From assembly GCF_022458985.1 (NCBI RefSeq), contig NC_061786.1, forward strand, positions 7,158,001 through 7,222,000: a stretch of 64,000 nucleotides of DNA, given 5' to 3'. Position 1 is the stretch's first letter. The number at the start of each line of letters is the position of its first letter. Positions 1-17,330 of the stretch are shown here, piece after piece. Below the pieces are notes generated by a model. The model was not told where the DNA came from. It made no database searches and saw nothing but the letters and a program-made list of their open reading frames with translations. A program made the position numbers and the translations under genes. Origin of the DNA: Mugil cephalus. Taxonomy: Eukaryota > Chordata > Actinopteri > Mugiliformes > Mugilidae.

Positions 1-200
1 CTACTTGGAACTGTCTTAGTGGTTGTTTCTTATAAATTATGTTTAGGGGATGTTTTTTTTCCTTTACAACGAGCCAGCCCTGGGAGATGGATTTGTGAAT
101 TAAAAGTAAAAGCGGTTTTGTTTGTGATGTTTCAAAACTTGCTGAAGCGCTTGAGATATGTGAGTTAATTTACTTCCATTCTTCATTGTCCCTCATACAG
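1..200 (+). other. Intron (5' UTR intron) upstream of the connexin coding exon
   Basis: The sequence ends in a pyrimidine-rich stretch and CAG at 198-200, a good splice acceptor 70 bases before the connexin ATG. Connexin genes typically have a non-coding first exon and one large coding exon, so this is inferred to be the end of that intron. I see no coding sequence in it. Confidence 0.6.
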
Positions 201-270
201 GTCTGTAGATTATCTACCACCGTTACGAGAAGAATTCCAAAGAAAAGATTTTTGACTACCAGCCAGAGAC

Positions 271-1146
271 ATGGACTGGAAAACCTTCCAAGCCCTCCTC
301 AGTGGGGTGAACAAGTACTCCACGGCGTTTGGCCGGATATGGCTGTCAGTGGTGTTTGTGTTCAGGGTGATGGTATACGTGGTGGCGGCGGAGCGAGTCT
401 GGGGTGACGAGCAGAAGGACTTCGACTGCAACACCAAGCAGCCCGGCTGCGCCAACGTCTGCTACGACCACTTCTTCCCCATCTCCCACATCCGCCTGTG
501 GGCCCTGCAGCTCATCTTCGTCACCTGCCCGTCCTTCATGGTGGTGATGCACGTGGCGTACCGCGACGACCGCGAGCGGAAGCACAAAGCCAAGTACGGC
601 GAAGACAGCAAGCTGTACAACAACACGGGGAAGAAACACGGGGGCTTGTGGTGGACCTATCTGATCAGCCTCTTCGTCAAGACGGGCATCGAGGTCGCCT
701 TCCTCTACATTCTCCACCGGGTCTACGACAGCTTCTACCTGCCAAGGCTGGTCAAGTGCGAGGTGTCGCCCTGCCCCAATCAGGTGGACTGCTACATCGG
801 CCACCCGACTGAAAAGAAGGTCTTCACGTACTTCATGGTCGGAGCTTCGGCCCTCTGCATCATCCTCAACATCTGTGAGATCATTTATCTCATCTCCAAG
901 CGCATCGTGCGATGCGCAAACAAGATGAAAAGGCGCAACCACAACATTGCCGTGCACCACAACGACCACAATGACTACAACGACGACCCCTTCAACAACT
1001 GCGACCGAACCACGTCGAGGCTCGACTTCAAGGACAAGCCTCCGTCCTTCAGGAGCGTGGCGTTCAAGTCTTCCTACAAGCCGTCTGCGCTGAAACTTGA
1101 GGAGAAGATTCGGGCCTCTGCTCCCAACCTGAGCACCGCTACATAA
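271..1146 (+). CDS. gjb3: Beta-type connexin, GJB3 (Cx31)-like gap junction protein
   Basis: 291-residue connexin, a four-pass membrane protein; six subunits form a hemichannel and two hemichannels dock to form a gap junction for ions and small metabolites. The N-terminus ([20 protein letters not shown]) is the beta-connexin signature. Membrane segments lie at about 21-40, 76-95, 128-148 and 186-208. The first extracellular loop has C53, C60, C64 (C-x6-C-x3-C) and the second C163, C168, C174 (C-x4-C-x5-C), the six docking cysteines. The cytoplasmic tail is His/Asp/Asn-rich (225-245) and ends [11 protein letters not shown], resembling the SAPNLT end of mammalian Cx31, so I favour GJB3 (in fish often called cx35.4 or cx34.4). 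The coding region is one exon, as usual for connexins. A splice acceptor ends at 200, giving about 70 nt of 5' UTR in this exon; the first exon is unseen. Family certain, paralogue name less so. Confidence 0.93.
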   Translation: MDWKTFQALLSGVNKYSTAFGRIWLSVVFVFRVMVYVVAAERVWGDEQKDFDCNTKQPGCANVCYDHFFPISHIRLWALQLIFVTCPSFMVVMHVAYRDDRERKHKAKYGEDSKLYNNTGKKHGGLWWTYLISLFVKTGIEVAFLYILHRVYDSFYLPRLVKCEVSPCPNQVDCYIGHPTEKKVFTYFMVGASALCIILNICEIIYLISKRIVRCANKMKRRNHNIAVHHNDHNDYNDDPFNNCDRTTSRLDFKDKPPSFRSVAFKSSYKPSALKLEEKIRASAPNLSTAT

Positions 1147-3124
1147 TCATGGCTAATATTGGGAACAACAATGACCAACAGCTCAATACAGGTTGGATTC
1201 TAGTGACCTGAAAAAAGCAGACTCAGAACTATGAGCCATGAGCTGTGTGTCAGAGCCTGGAGGTTGACTCATCATAACTAGATTCATCCTGTGGGCCCTT
1301 GTGTCTATAACTCTCAAGAAGCGTATGGACTTTTCACGTTTCCAAGTCAACACCCACAATATTTACAAGTCAAGAGGAGCCAAAATGATTGGTTGCCGTT
1401 GTATGGTTTTTGATTGCGGTAGAGTATGTGCCTTTTCAGCGTCACCTCTATTAAAACATTCCAGGAGAGAGGCCCGGCCTTTTTTGTGATTTCAGTTTTG
1501 ACACGGAAATTGTGACACGAGGAGGCTGGACACACCTGGTAGAGGTATTCATCCGCCCTACCAGTGTCTACAGTGGTGTGTCTGAGCGCTCCATTGTTAC
1601 TGAGTGTTTCTCGAACGCTTCAGTGATCTCCTATGTTTAATTCTAACTCATATCATGATGTCGTTGTCTCAATATTATGCCATGGTAAGCCCAAAGTCAG
1701 TTAAGGACTTGGTAAACAATTCTGGACTGGAGCTTGGATGCTCCACGGTGATACTTGAAGGTGTGCAAACTGTCACAAAATGAGGTTTTGTCGCATTTAT
1801 TTCTCATATAAGACCAAATACAGATCAAAAACGCATATATTGTTGCTTTGCTTCATCTGAAACCTTGCCCGGGGTACTCGCAGGGCTTCAGGCAGCCACA
1901 CGTTGTACATAGAGTGCCTGTGTTTTGACATGCTTGTACACAATCTCGCCTGATCCAGGACCACTGTTGATTTAAATAAGTTGAAAGGAATGCTGCTGTA
2001 TAATTCTGTGTTGGTAGAGCTGGAAACAGTGGAGGGAGTGAGGGAACAAGTAGACGGCACATTTTACTACTTTTTAGGATTTTGTTTTGTTGCTGTTGTT
2101 GTTGTGAGTCAAAAAACTTTGGCTCACCATTGTGGACATCAGATGGAAAAGTATTTTCTGCACTTAATATTTCATCTCTATGGTTTTTTTTTTTTTTTTT
2201 ATAAATGTAAATATATTAAATCTATGTGTTGTATTTGGTGTTGCAGTAATGTTTTTTTTCCCCCCACTAATTAATTCAGGGTGAGAGTGGTTGAAGTGAA
2301 GGGATGAATGAGGTTGAATGCGAAGGAGATGATACCCTTAGGGGGAAGGGGGGAACACAGGAAGCGAGATTCAGGTTGGGAGGCTTTGGTTCATCTGATT
2401 ATTGTCATGGAAGAAGGAAGAAGAAACCAAAAAGAGAGATACGTGAGCCGTGGTCTTGTTCCTGAAACCAGTTTATAACTCTCATCTCATCTCATCTATG
2501 TTAAATTTGTTTTGGAATATGATTCCTGTTTGGAAAACTAGTTTAAGGTTCACTTTTGTACCGCATCCAAATGTTTTCCTCCACTCTTAAAAGACTGGAA
2601 AACGTGCCGGGGTGTTGTAGACCCCAGTCAGGTGAGTTTCAGATGCACCCGCATCCACAGATAAAGATAAATGGTGAAACGTCACCAAGCGACGTGACAA
2701 TCCCTTGTCCCTCCCTCTGTGAAGTTTATTATAATAATTTTCCACTGCTGTTGACTCATAACTACATTTCCTGCATCTATCAATAACTAGGCCTCCATGT
2801 CAGTTATGAGGTGTTCATTGTTAATCACCGTGACATGTTTATTTTTGTTTACAACAAAGATTGTATGATGCTTGTAGATGTTGTGCTGGGAGCACCCGCT
2901 GTAAGAATCTCAGTGGGCCCGTCAGACTTGCCAGTCAGGTTTCAAAAGGTGCAGCAAAGTATTTGTTTATTCTGAATCATTTGTACAAGCAGAGACTATG
3001 GAGGCTATAAAAGCACAACTCTCACTTACGCGATTTGCCTTTTATGGTCAAAGCTGATTTCAATTCACGCTGACAGATACACGACTGACCATATGAAAGG
3101 TGGAAAATTATGATCAGCGACACA
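1147..3124. other. Connexin 3' UTR and convergent intergenic DNA; no further gene seen
   Basis: Only short, non-conserved open frames occur here. The connexin 3' UTR starts at 1147; its end is unclear, with an ATTAAA-like hexamer near 2215 after a T16 run and an AATAAA-containing stretch near 3205. The remainder lies between two genes whose 3' ends face each other (connexin + and hmgcl -). A short CTCAT triplication occurs near 2482. No RNA gene was recognised. Confidence 0.5.
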
Positions 3125-3144
3125 TTTGCTTAAAGAAATAATTA

Positions 3145-3150
3145 TTTATT
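3145..3150 (-). terminator. Candidate polyadenylation signal of hmgcl
   Basis: AATAAA on the minus strand, about 640 nt past the hmgcl stop codon. It would define a 3' UTR of ordinary length. Other minus-strand AATAAA hexamers exist farther down (near 2730 and 2960), so this choice is an inference. Confidence 0.4.
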
Positions 3151-3791
3151 ATTGAAACTCCCAACCTGTATGTACACGATGGTTATAAAGTGTCATATTT
3201 TAAAATAAATAAATGTGTTGAAGTAAAACTACTAATAATAAACAAAAAAAATAAAAATTAAAGGTAACATTTTCCACATGAGAACAATGCCCAAGTTCAC
3301 AAGGACAAAAGATTTTCACAGATGCTTCCTGTAAAAACAATCCATTTGAAGACTGACGACTTGCCTACAGTGGATGATAGCAATGAAAAAACAACACTTC
3401 TGTCAGCACTGACATCAACAGTGAGTTCATCCATCCCAGGGACATTTACACACACAATAATTTAATATCATGAACAAAGCCTGTGCTTCACTTGGGTTGA
3501 CCCACTTCCCAGAATGTCATCGAAGTCCAGCGTAAAAATAAAAACAAGTGAAGGCATCATTTTAAACAAATGTGATCTGCATAATTGGAGGGACCCTACA
3601 TAAGGCACCATTTCAGAAACGCTATCATGTAGTGAACAGAGAAAAGGGTCAATACCATCAATTATTAAATATTTTCATAGAGGACAAATCAACAAATAAA
3701 TTACAACTGAAACATGGAGAACGGAGCCTACAGAAGATGATAGTTCCCGGTTACATGGTCATGTTGCGGTGCGTGAAACGACGTTACTTGT

Positions 3792-6360
<2,569 letters not shown>

Positions 6361-6369
6361 GATGCTCCA

Positions 6370-6470
6370 GCCTCTCTTCTGACGTCACGTTTTATGTTCC
6401 CCGGAAGCGGAGGAGCGCTGAGCTGAGAGCACCGCGAGGGCGCCATCTACAGGCAGGGAATTGGTATTGA
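6370..6470 (-). promoter_or_regulatory. hmgcl core promoter with CRE, ETS and YY1-like motifs
   Basis: Immediately upstream of the hmgcl ATG (6360) lie a perfect CRE (TGACGTCA, 6380-6387), an ETS/GABP motif (CCGGAAGC, 6401-6408) and GCGCCATCT near 6440 resembling YY1. No TATA box is seen. This set is typical of promoters of nuclear-encoded mitochondrial genes. Factor binding is inferred from motif only. Confidence 0.55.
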
Positions 6471-7722
6471 AAGCAATCAATGAAACGAAAATCTCAACGA
6501 CTGCACGGGTGATAAGAATCGTTAAAGGATAAAAAAAAGTCGGTACTAATTATTTCCACGACTGTAAACGAGTGAATCAACAACCAACAGTGAATTTTAG
6601 CAATTTATTTATTTATTTTTGTTTTTATTTTTTTGTAACTTAGCCTCCTAAGCTTTTCCTAGTGTGGCAACAAAGAGTTGCTCTAAAAACGTTTTTGTTT
6701 TGTTTTGTTTTTTATTTTAAATTATATTATTATGTGTGCCCCTTTATAACTGATGCCCTAAATTAACTGTATGACTTTAATCAGACCATTTTTATTCACA
6801 CAGGAAAACAAAAATACTTTAATTTCCAAGACAGGTATATTTGTATTTAAATGAATTCCCATTCACACTTATTAAATGAAGTTATTATAACACAGGTTGA
6901 AGAGCAAGACCAGAACATGGTTAATTCTATTTCCTGTGTTTATATAATAGAGGTGTGTGTAATCCCCCCTGTCTTCATCACAGTTCTCAGCACCCACCTC
7001 TCCTCTCTCCTGTGCTTCCTCTTCTCTTTTTCAATACTGAAACCTGCAGGTCAACTGAGGCCTCCAGAGATGCGAGATCTTCTCTTGGGTTCCTTTGCAT
7101 CTTCCATCTCTACCTTTGACATCAGCCGTCCCTTTTCCTATTATCCCTCCATCGTTTTCACTTGAGATCTGTCGACTTATTAACCTCCTTGCATCAGTTA
7201 AGGCAGGGTCTTGTTAGTGAATAATGTCATAAAGTAAATAAAAAACAGAAGCTTCATTTGGGGATTTCCTCCTTGTTCATGATAAAAGCCTCGGAGACAA
7301 GTGTATAAAAATATCTTTAATGTGTCAAAAAGTAAAAAACAAAGCAACAACAACAAGAAATAAATTATAATCATGTTTGTATCATAGTGCATATCATGAC
7401 CAAATATTAAAAGCAACCATGACACTGAAAACAGTCTGCTCTTACTTTTCCCCACAGACAGAGAACTCATAGAGCATCACTCTATCTGTTCTCTTAGTTC
7501 TGCCCAAGTGCCAGAAGATAATCCCCGTAAGCAGCAGAGGTGTGATGCTCTTTCATGGACATGAAAACAACACTTATTGGAAATATTATCATACAACCAC
7601 AACTGAAGCAAAGGAAACGGCGAACACCGGTGCATGCTTTGGATACTGCATATATTGATGAAACTTAACAAAAAGCTTTACACTTTGTCATGAATGTCAA
7701 CATAAATCAAAGATCAAGTAGT
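6471..7722. other. Intergenic DNA between hmgcl promoter and zbtb8a 3' end
   Basis: AT-rich sequence with short open frames that have no recognisable similarity and no splice-consistent partners. T-rich runs occur near 6610-6710. Nothing beyond ordinary spacer DNA is visible. Confidence 0.5.
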
Positions 7723-7728
7723 TTTATT
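7723..7728 (-). terminator. Polyadenylation signal of zbtb8a
   Basis: AATAAA on the minus strand, about 150 nt after the zbtb8a stop codon at 7880. It is the first canonical hexamer in the direction of transcription. Confidence 0.6.
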
Positions 7729-7879
7729 TAACTAATAGACAACTAATATATCATAAATGTGCATATTTACATAAGTGGATCCCATATTTTGTGCATAACT
7801 TCTCTTTCATGGCTTTAACACACTCACACATAAGTCAGTATTCGGGCACGCATCTGCGCGCACGCACTTTGGTCCCGTT

Positions 7880-10800
7880 TCACTGCAGCTCCTCGTCACT
7901 GTCGTCCACTTGCTGGATAATGAGGTCGGCCCCCGAGTCTTCGGCCAGGTCGTCATCATCGTTCACCATCCAGCTCCTCTTGGTGTCGCCCTCCTCCTCC
8001 CCGTCCACGCCCAGCAACAGGGCCGGCTCCTCATTGGGCCCCTCCAGACTGTCCATGGGGATGTCGTCACAGCCCACTTCCTGGATGCACGCAGTACACA
8101 TGCGGTAGCGTCGTGTGCCCTCGCACACCACATGACCAGTCTCCTCTGTAACCTGACACTTGCACTTCCTGCACACCAGCTTCCTGGCTTGATGGATCTG
8201 TAGGGACGCAAGTAGTTTAAGAGCAGGCGAAGATGTATTAATTGTTAATGCGACTTCGTTTCGCTCATCCACTGTCATATTACTGCTCGTGTTCTGGTGG
8301 CTGTATGTATCCAAATTTTGGATCTCACCTCGTGGCAAGGAATAAACCTACCGTTTCAAAATGGCTGCGGAGATGCTCCAGACGAGTAAAGCGCTTATTG
8401 CAGGCCTGACACGGGTATGGCCTCTCTCCAGTGTGGCAGCGCAGGTGACGCTTGAGATCTGCCTTCCTCTTCACCGTGTGTGTACAAAAGGGGCATTTGA
8501 AGCGCATAATAGGGTTGGAGTCTGCAAAAAGGAGGAGAAACGGTTCAGACACGAGGCTTTTCATTTCTAAAGAGTTGGCTTCTAACGGGGGATACGCTGA
8601 TGCCATTCTCTTTATGACCGAGAACGCTAATTTCTTCTGTAAAACCCACCTTTATTAAAGTTTCCGATCACACCAACAATCTGTGGTAGAGTGGCGTACA
8701 GCTCCTCTGCCTTTTCGGCCTTCTGCGACCTCGCCTCTTGAATGTCCAAGTCCTCGTGCTGGTTCGAACGAGTGCTGTTGGCTGCTTTCCTCTTTGTCCC
8801 CCCTTTTCCGCGTCGGCGCTCTGATCCAGGCAAGGTGTACAGAGGGTCCTGAGGGTCCTGCAGGTCCTCTGGCTCTGGCCCGAGCTCATTAGTGGGGCTG
8901 CTTGGATTGGTCTTCAGGGCCGAGGTAGTGGAATCCTGGTCTTGGTCTTTCCCCATGAAGCTCGACTGGGATCTGGAGTTGTCCCGGGTCCAAAGCGCAG
9001 GCGGCGGGCTGACGGAGCGCGGGCCTTGCTGCTGCTCCACGGACTCGTCCCCTGCTATGCTGGTGAAGCTACAAGTCTCCGACAGGCTAAGGCATCGGTC
9101 GCTGTCTTCGTCCTTCACACTGATGTCCAAAGAGGATTTGATGAAGTTCTTGCAGTAGTTGATGACATTGTTCATCTGAAGGTAGCTGGCTGCGGACATG
9201 ACCTCGATCACGTTGTGGCTCGAGAGATCCAGCTGGCCGGAGTAGATGAAATCCAGGATGACGGTGAACGTCTCGGGGGTGAAGACGTCGAAGGTGGCGT
9301 TGACGGAGTCGGGCAGCCCGTCAGGTCCCTGGGACAGAAGCATGCGAAAGTAGCCGCTGCTGGCGAACAGGACATTGCGGTGGGCCCGGAAGAGCTGGCC
9401 CTCCACCAGCACGCTGCAGTCACAGAACAGCTCCTGGCGGCGCTGCTGGTTGAGCTGCTTGAGCAGGTTGCTTTGGTGAGACACTGTGATGTCGGCCGTG
9501 TTGAACCACCTCTGGGGCTGCCTGCAGGAGACAACATGACAGCACTCTCACTGGCTGTGTATGCAGCACTGACTGACTTGTTCTGAAAGAAAGTGACAAA
9601 TCATAGAAGTCTTGGAGACCTCACTCATTACTATAACTGAGACACTTCTAACTTCCTAATGTCAGGGCCATTAGGATGATACATGCACATATAATGGATC
9701 GTTTTAGGCCTCTATGTATTATTTAAGGAGGGAACACTGGCTATCATTCACGAGACGCCTGAACTTGCCACATCTTAGTTTGACAAAATATACAAAATAT
9801 TAATCGCAGGTCACACTGCAACACAACACACCAATAACACCCCATAGATGTAACTGTCAATTACCGCATCTTTGTCTCAGAGCTGGATTACCTCCAGCTC
9901 CGCAGAAGGCCCAGCCCTCCCGACCTCCTTCTGCGTTGTGATTCGCCGAACGACCCTTCAATCAAAATCATCTTCTAATGGGCTACACCCGGCTCCAGCG
10001 AGGGAGCATCGGGTGACAAAACCTGTAATCATCGCTGAGAGCTAAACCCCATCAAAATCCCAGATGCCTCAAACGCATCGGTCTGCTGGGTAGATGAGAG
10101 AAAATGAAACAGCGCGACCGGACACGGCTCCAAAAAAGAAATATAAAAAATGAAAGAAAAATCTGCAGCAACCTCGTTTTCAGAATACGTCTTATATCAT
10201 TGACAGTAACCTACTTGGCAACCCAATGACTGAATTAAAGCTCATCCCTTTTTTTTTTTTTTTAGTTTTTATTATTATTATTAATATTTTTTTAATAAGA
10301 CCTGCGATGTTCTTTGAGGGGCTGCGCAGCGCCCGCACTGTGCGACGCCCGCCCGCAAGACTCCGCGGTGCCTTTAATGTCAAACCACCAAACCAAGTCT
10401 CTTATCTCCACCGAGCTCACTCTCCGGTTAATTCAGACACCATTCGACCTACAAAACGACGAGAGAGCGCCGCAGTCCTGCGAGAGAAAAACGGGCAGCG
10501 GCGCACCGGAGCAGCCCAGCCTGTCCTGGAGCGACGCCCACTTCAGGCGACAGCAGAGCACACAATAGAAAAACAGACGCAAACCTCCAGGAACTGAGCC
10601 GATACAGAAATATGTACGCGTTGTACACTGGTGCGGGGAATGTGACGCGCTAATACGCCCGTTTTCATCCTCAAGACCACCCCCCCGCCCCCCACCCCAA
10701 ACATCCCCACACTTCTCGCCGGAGGTCCGGAGCGCAGCGAGCAGCGGGGAGGATTTGCCTGCTGCCCAGAGCGAGCGACTCCTTCCCAGGCGCGAGGTGT

Positions 10801-10933
10801 CGGCAGGACCCGCTTACGCCCCACGCCGTGATACCCCCGCTTTGACAAAAAAATCCATCGATACTCACTGGTGACTCGATTCACCCGGCGCCCGATAGAG
10901 TCGACTTGCCCCCAAGTCCGCCACCATATCCAT
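7880..10933 (-). CDS. zbtb8a: BTB/POZ zinc finger transcription factor ZBTB8A (4 coding exons)
   Basis: Nuclear DNA-binding factor with a BTB dimerisation domain. Coding exons on the minus strand: 10869-10933, 8650-9521, 8352-8521, 7880-8197; phases close to give 474 residues. The BTB domain is at about 41-150 ([48 protein letters not shown]). Two C2H2 fingers follow: C322/C325/H338/H342 and C350/C353/H366/H371; the last intron falls between the two zinc-binding histidines of finger 2. After it come two CxxC pairs (CRKC, CTAC) and an acidic tail ending [18 protein letters not shown], the closest match I remember being mammalian ZBTB8A rather than ZBTB8B. The first exon encodes only 21 residues and is chosen because it lies at a CpG-rich promoter, has a GTGAGT donor, and its phase (two bases left over) fits exon 2. 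Without it no ATG precedes the BTB domain in frame. Confidence 0.92.
9522..10868 (-). other. zbtb8a intron 1
   Basis: Bounded by GTGAGT (10868 downwards) and a CTGCAG acceptor at 9522-9530. No coding signal inside. A 15-bp T run with ATT repeats lies near 10247-10295, and GC-rich DNA at 10310-10760 belongs to the promoter-proximal CpG-rich zone. Confidence 0.7.
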
Positions 10934-11130
10934 TTTTGATTTCCTTTTTTTTTTTCCCACCCTCTGCTCCTTTTTTTTCTCTCGTTCAGGGTCCACAGTC
11001 AGACACTTCCTGCTCAGCCCTAAAGACCGAAACCCGGTTAGAGAGACTGGAGCACTGTGCTGACGTGGGTGTTTATTAACTGGGTGCCCGAGGGTTCAAG
11101 GAGCCATTTAAAGCCCCAGCGCCCCGTTTA
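10440..11130 (-). promoter_or_regulatory. CpG-rich promoter and first exon region of zbtb8a
   Basis: GC- and CpG-rich sequence surrounds the predicted first coding exon, in contrast to the AT-rich DNA beyond 11130. Upstream of the ATG it contains a long CT-rich tract (10935-10985) and an ETS-type CAGGAAGTG on the minus strand near 11005. No canonical TATA box. The limits are approximate. Confidence 0.5.
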
Positions 11131-12511
11131 AAAAGTACAGTATGATCTTGAATATTAAACACAGCATACCTCTCTGTCTAAACTGAGCAATGTTTGTGCA
11201 AGATTTCTGCAGGGGTTCATTGTGTTGACCTTCCAGTAGCTAAAGGCAGAAATCTACGTTTGCATGTAAACATTTTTCATTTTATAGTGACTTTAAAGCA
11301 ACCTCTTCACACTTACAGGTGTTTGTGTCTTGTATCATGGTTTAATCTCACGTGGTCAACCACCATTACTCACAATCATTCAAAACACCTTTTGTTTCAG
11401 TAAGAAAATTAATTTATTCTTCCATTGTTATGGCTCACAGATCAGTACATTCAAAGAGGAGAAATACTATGGAAGCTCTAAGCGGCCATGGGTTCACATA
11501 TTTTTTTTCCATTTTCCCGTGATAGTTAATTTCCTCTGTTTTCTTGTAATTCAAATGTTTGCATGTACAGATTGACAACTGGTAATTAAGTTGAATGATT
11601 GTTTTAAAATTAAACAATGTTGTGTAAACTCCCAAGGTAGGTTGAGTATGACTAAAATAAAGTTAAAAAAAAAATTAACTAAGAGCAACTACATGAACAT
11701 CATTCACAAAAGTATGTCCTCCTCATACTCACCATAAACAGAGACATGATGTGTTAAGTGGATTTGGATCATTTCTAAATCATCAAAACAGTAACATGAC
11801 AGAATATGAGCATATGGAACAGTAGGTGTTTTTCACTGAGGGCATTTACATGTGCAGAATAATAATCAGTGAGCTGTTAAATGACCCCTCGGGGATACCT
11901 AAAGTTATTTGAATTGAATTGATAACTGCAATAATCTGATAAAAGACACCGGGTCCTCATGGTGTTAAATGGCCACTTGAATAATATGATAATCCAGAAA
12001 TGCGATAATACACTGATTAAAAGTGTGCATGTAAACACTAATTGACAGTATATTTCTCAGTCTTTGTCCTCAACAAACATGGGTCTTAACAGTTACGTGT
12101 GCAGTTGTCTATTAATTGAGGCTCCTGAAATACTGGCATACTGCAAAGTCTGCAACCGCAGCATAACACAACACAACAAAAGAGAAAACGGAACCCTATA
12201 ATCTTATTAGAAAAACCTGAGGTAATGAGGCTATTTGTTTTTCCTCATAGACCTGTAACAGCATGCTCTCACTGTGACTGAGTGGTTGACACTGTTCCAA
12301 AACAATATATATTAATATAATAAGGCTTCATAATCAAACAGGTGATGTTATAAAAACAACCTGTAACCCTTAAGTTTGGAGGCTGGAGTGGCAGACAGTT
12401 TTTGTGCAGTCTGCACAGTCTCCCAAACAGAATTTGAGTAGCTGGAGGACGCACTGTGTGAATTCCATTTCCAGTTTGAAAACACCGCTCACTGAGAAAG
12501 AGGACACTGTA

Positions 12512-12609
12512 AACTGTGTGACGTCACGTGAAAAGTGATCTTGGGATCTCGAGAAAACAAAACTGTGTGACGTCACGTGAAAAGTAATCTTGGGATCTCG
12601 AGAAAACAA
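12512..12609. repeat. Tandem duplication, two 49-bp units with CRE plus E-box
   Basis: Two adjacent 49-bp copies (12512-12560 and 12561-12609) differ at one base. Each carries TGACGTCACGTGA (12519-12531 and 12568-12580), where a palindromic CRE overlaps a CACGTG E-box, followed by GGATCTCGAGAAAAC. A more diverged related string (AAGATCTAGAGAAAAT) follows the (AT)n run near 12655. The near identity implies a recent duplication. It lies about 350-440 bp beyond the gale stop codon. Confidence 0.85.
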
Positions 12610-12616
12610 AACTTTG

Positions 12617-12644
<28 letters not shown>
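12617..12644. repeat. (AT)n microsatellite
   Basis: Uninterrupted TA dinucleotide run directly after the 49-bp tandem repeat. Confidence 0.9.
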
Positions 12645-12651
<7 letters not shown>

Positions 12652-12949
12652 CTCAAGATCTAGAGAAAATGGAAAAAAATAAAATAAAATTTGAACCCGT
12701 GGCCGTTTAGGGCTTCCGTAATATACCCAAGGTTACATGTGAAATACAAACCCAGACAAAACAAAATAGATTTTACTTCCAGAGTAAACAGGCTTTCCGT
12801 TAATATAGGCATAAAATAGAAAAAGAAAACCAATTAAACACTGAGATTTCAGATTCTTTTGAGGTCTTTGAGAAAAAAAAAATTATAAAGTCGATGGCTC
12901 ACTTTGGCCAGGTGATTTAAAAAGAGGTTTGAAACAACGACTAGATGCA

Positions 12950-16480
<3,531 letters not shown>

Positions 16481-16481
16481 C

Positions 16482-16620
16482 GTATAATAATAATAATGAT
16501 GATAACAAATTTTATTTGTATAGCGCCTTTCGAAGCTCAAAGACACTTGACATGCATAAAAGCATACACACAAAAAGAAAACTTATACACATTAACTAAA
16601 CAGGGAATGAAATAAGAGGA
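16482..16620. repeat. Short dispersed repeat with (TAA)n start
   Basis: An ATAATAATAATGATGATAAC tract is followed by TTTATTTGTATAGCGCC and AGCTCAAAGACACTTGACA. This combination is, from memory, a very common dispersed teleost repeat end. Family name not determinable by eye. Confidence 0.5.
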
Positions 16621-16869
16621 CAGTTGAAATTAACATAGTGTAGAGGCTAAGCGTTAATAACAGTCTTAAAGAGATGAGTATGAGTGAGAAGTAGTCTTGT
16701 GACAAGTTGGCAGAATGAAACAATATCGCTCAGTATAAATGAGAATGTAAAATACTCACAGTTTGTCCCTTTAATAGCGTCAGCTGTCGTTTCCGGCAGA
16801 GTCAGTCGGCAAATCTGGTCAGAAGCAGCCGGCAAAGATAGTGTGTTGAGAGACTTAGTGTTTATCTGT

Positions 16870-17330
16870 CAGTTTATTTCGGCAAGCCGTCCCTTCTCTC
16901 CCTCGAACATTTCTTTACTTCCTGTATAACGTGGAATAGCCCCGAGTGCATGACAAGCGCGCAACTTCCTACTCCGCGTCCTTTCAAAACAAAGCACAGA
17001 CGTTTCAGAACCGGCGACACGCGACATTAAATTAACTTTAGTTGAAAGCAACGGGATTCTACTGTGTAGTCGTATAAAACTGCATCTGATAACCACAGCC
17101 GAAGATGGACTTGTGTCAATATTGGTGCGATTCAGATTTTTATTCTGAAACGTCAAGCGGATTCCAGTTACACGTTGCCGCTGTCTCACCGCCGAAGTGA
17201 CGCCACGACGTCAGACAGGGCTGCAGCAGGCTACCACAAAGATACCTTTGACCAGCAAAGAGAGAGGTGTTTGTCCTCAGCATTCACCTCTGTGCACCGC
17301 CCGAACCACACCGGACGTCAATGGAAAAGT
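16870..17330 (-). promoter_or_regulatory. Probable gale promoter region
   Basis: GC-richer DNA upstream of gale with two ETS-type motifs on the minus strand (ACAGGAAGT at about 16919-16927, and a second GGAAGT near 16965) and a CRE-like imperfect palindrome at 17198-17213 (TGACGCCACGACGTCA). Typical of a TATA-less housekeeping promoter. The transcription start is not resolved. Confidence 0.4.

Larger units (their letters stand above)
11131..12949. other. Intergenic DNA between zbtb8a promoter and gale 3' end
   Basis: AT-rich spacer with no credible coding frame. Its main features are the 49-bp tandem duplication and the (AT)n run near 12.5-12.65 kb, listed separately. I could not pick a clear minus-strand AATAAA for gale. 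Confidence 0.5.

Noticed and set aside
346-969. 207-residue open frame antisense to the connexin
   Set aside because: His/Val/Asp-rich translation of the complementary strand of a GC-rich connexin exon; no family resemblance and the + strand gene is unmistakable.
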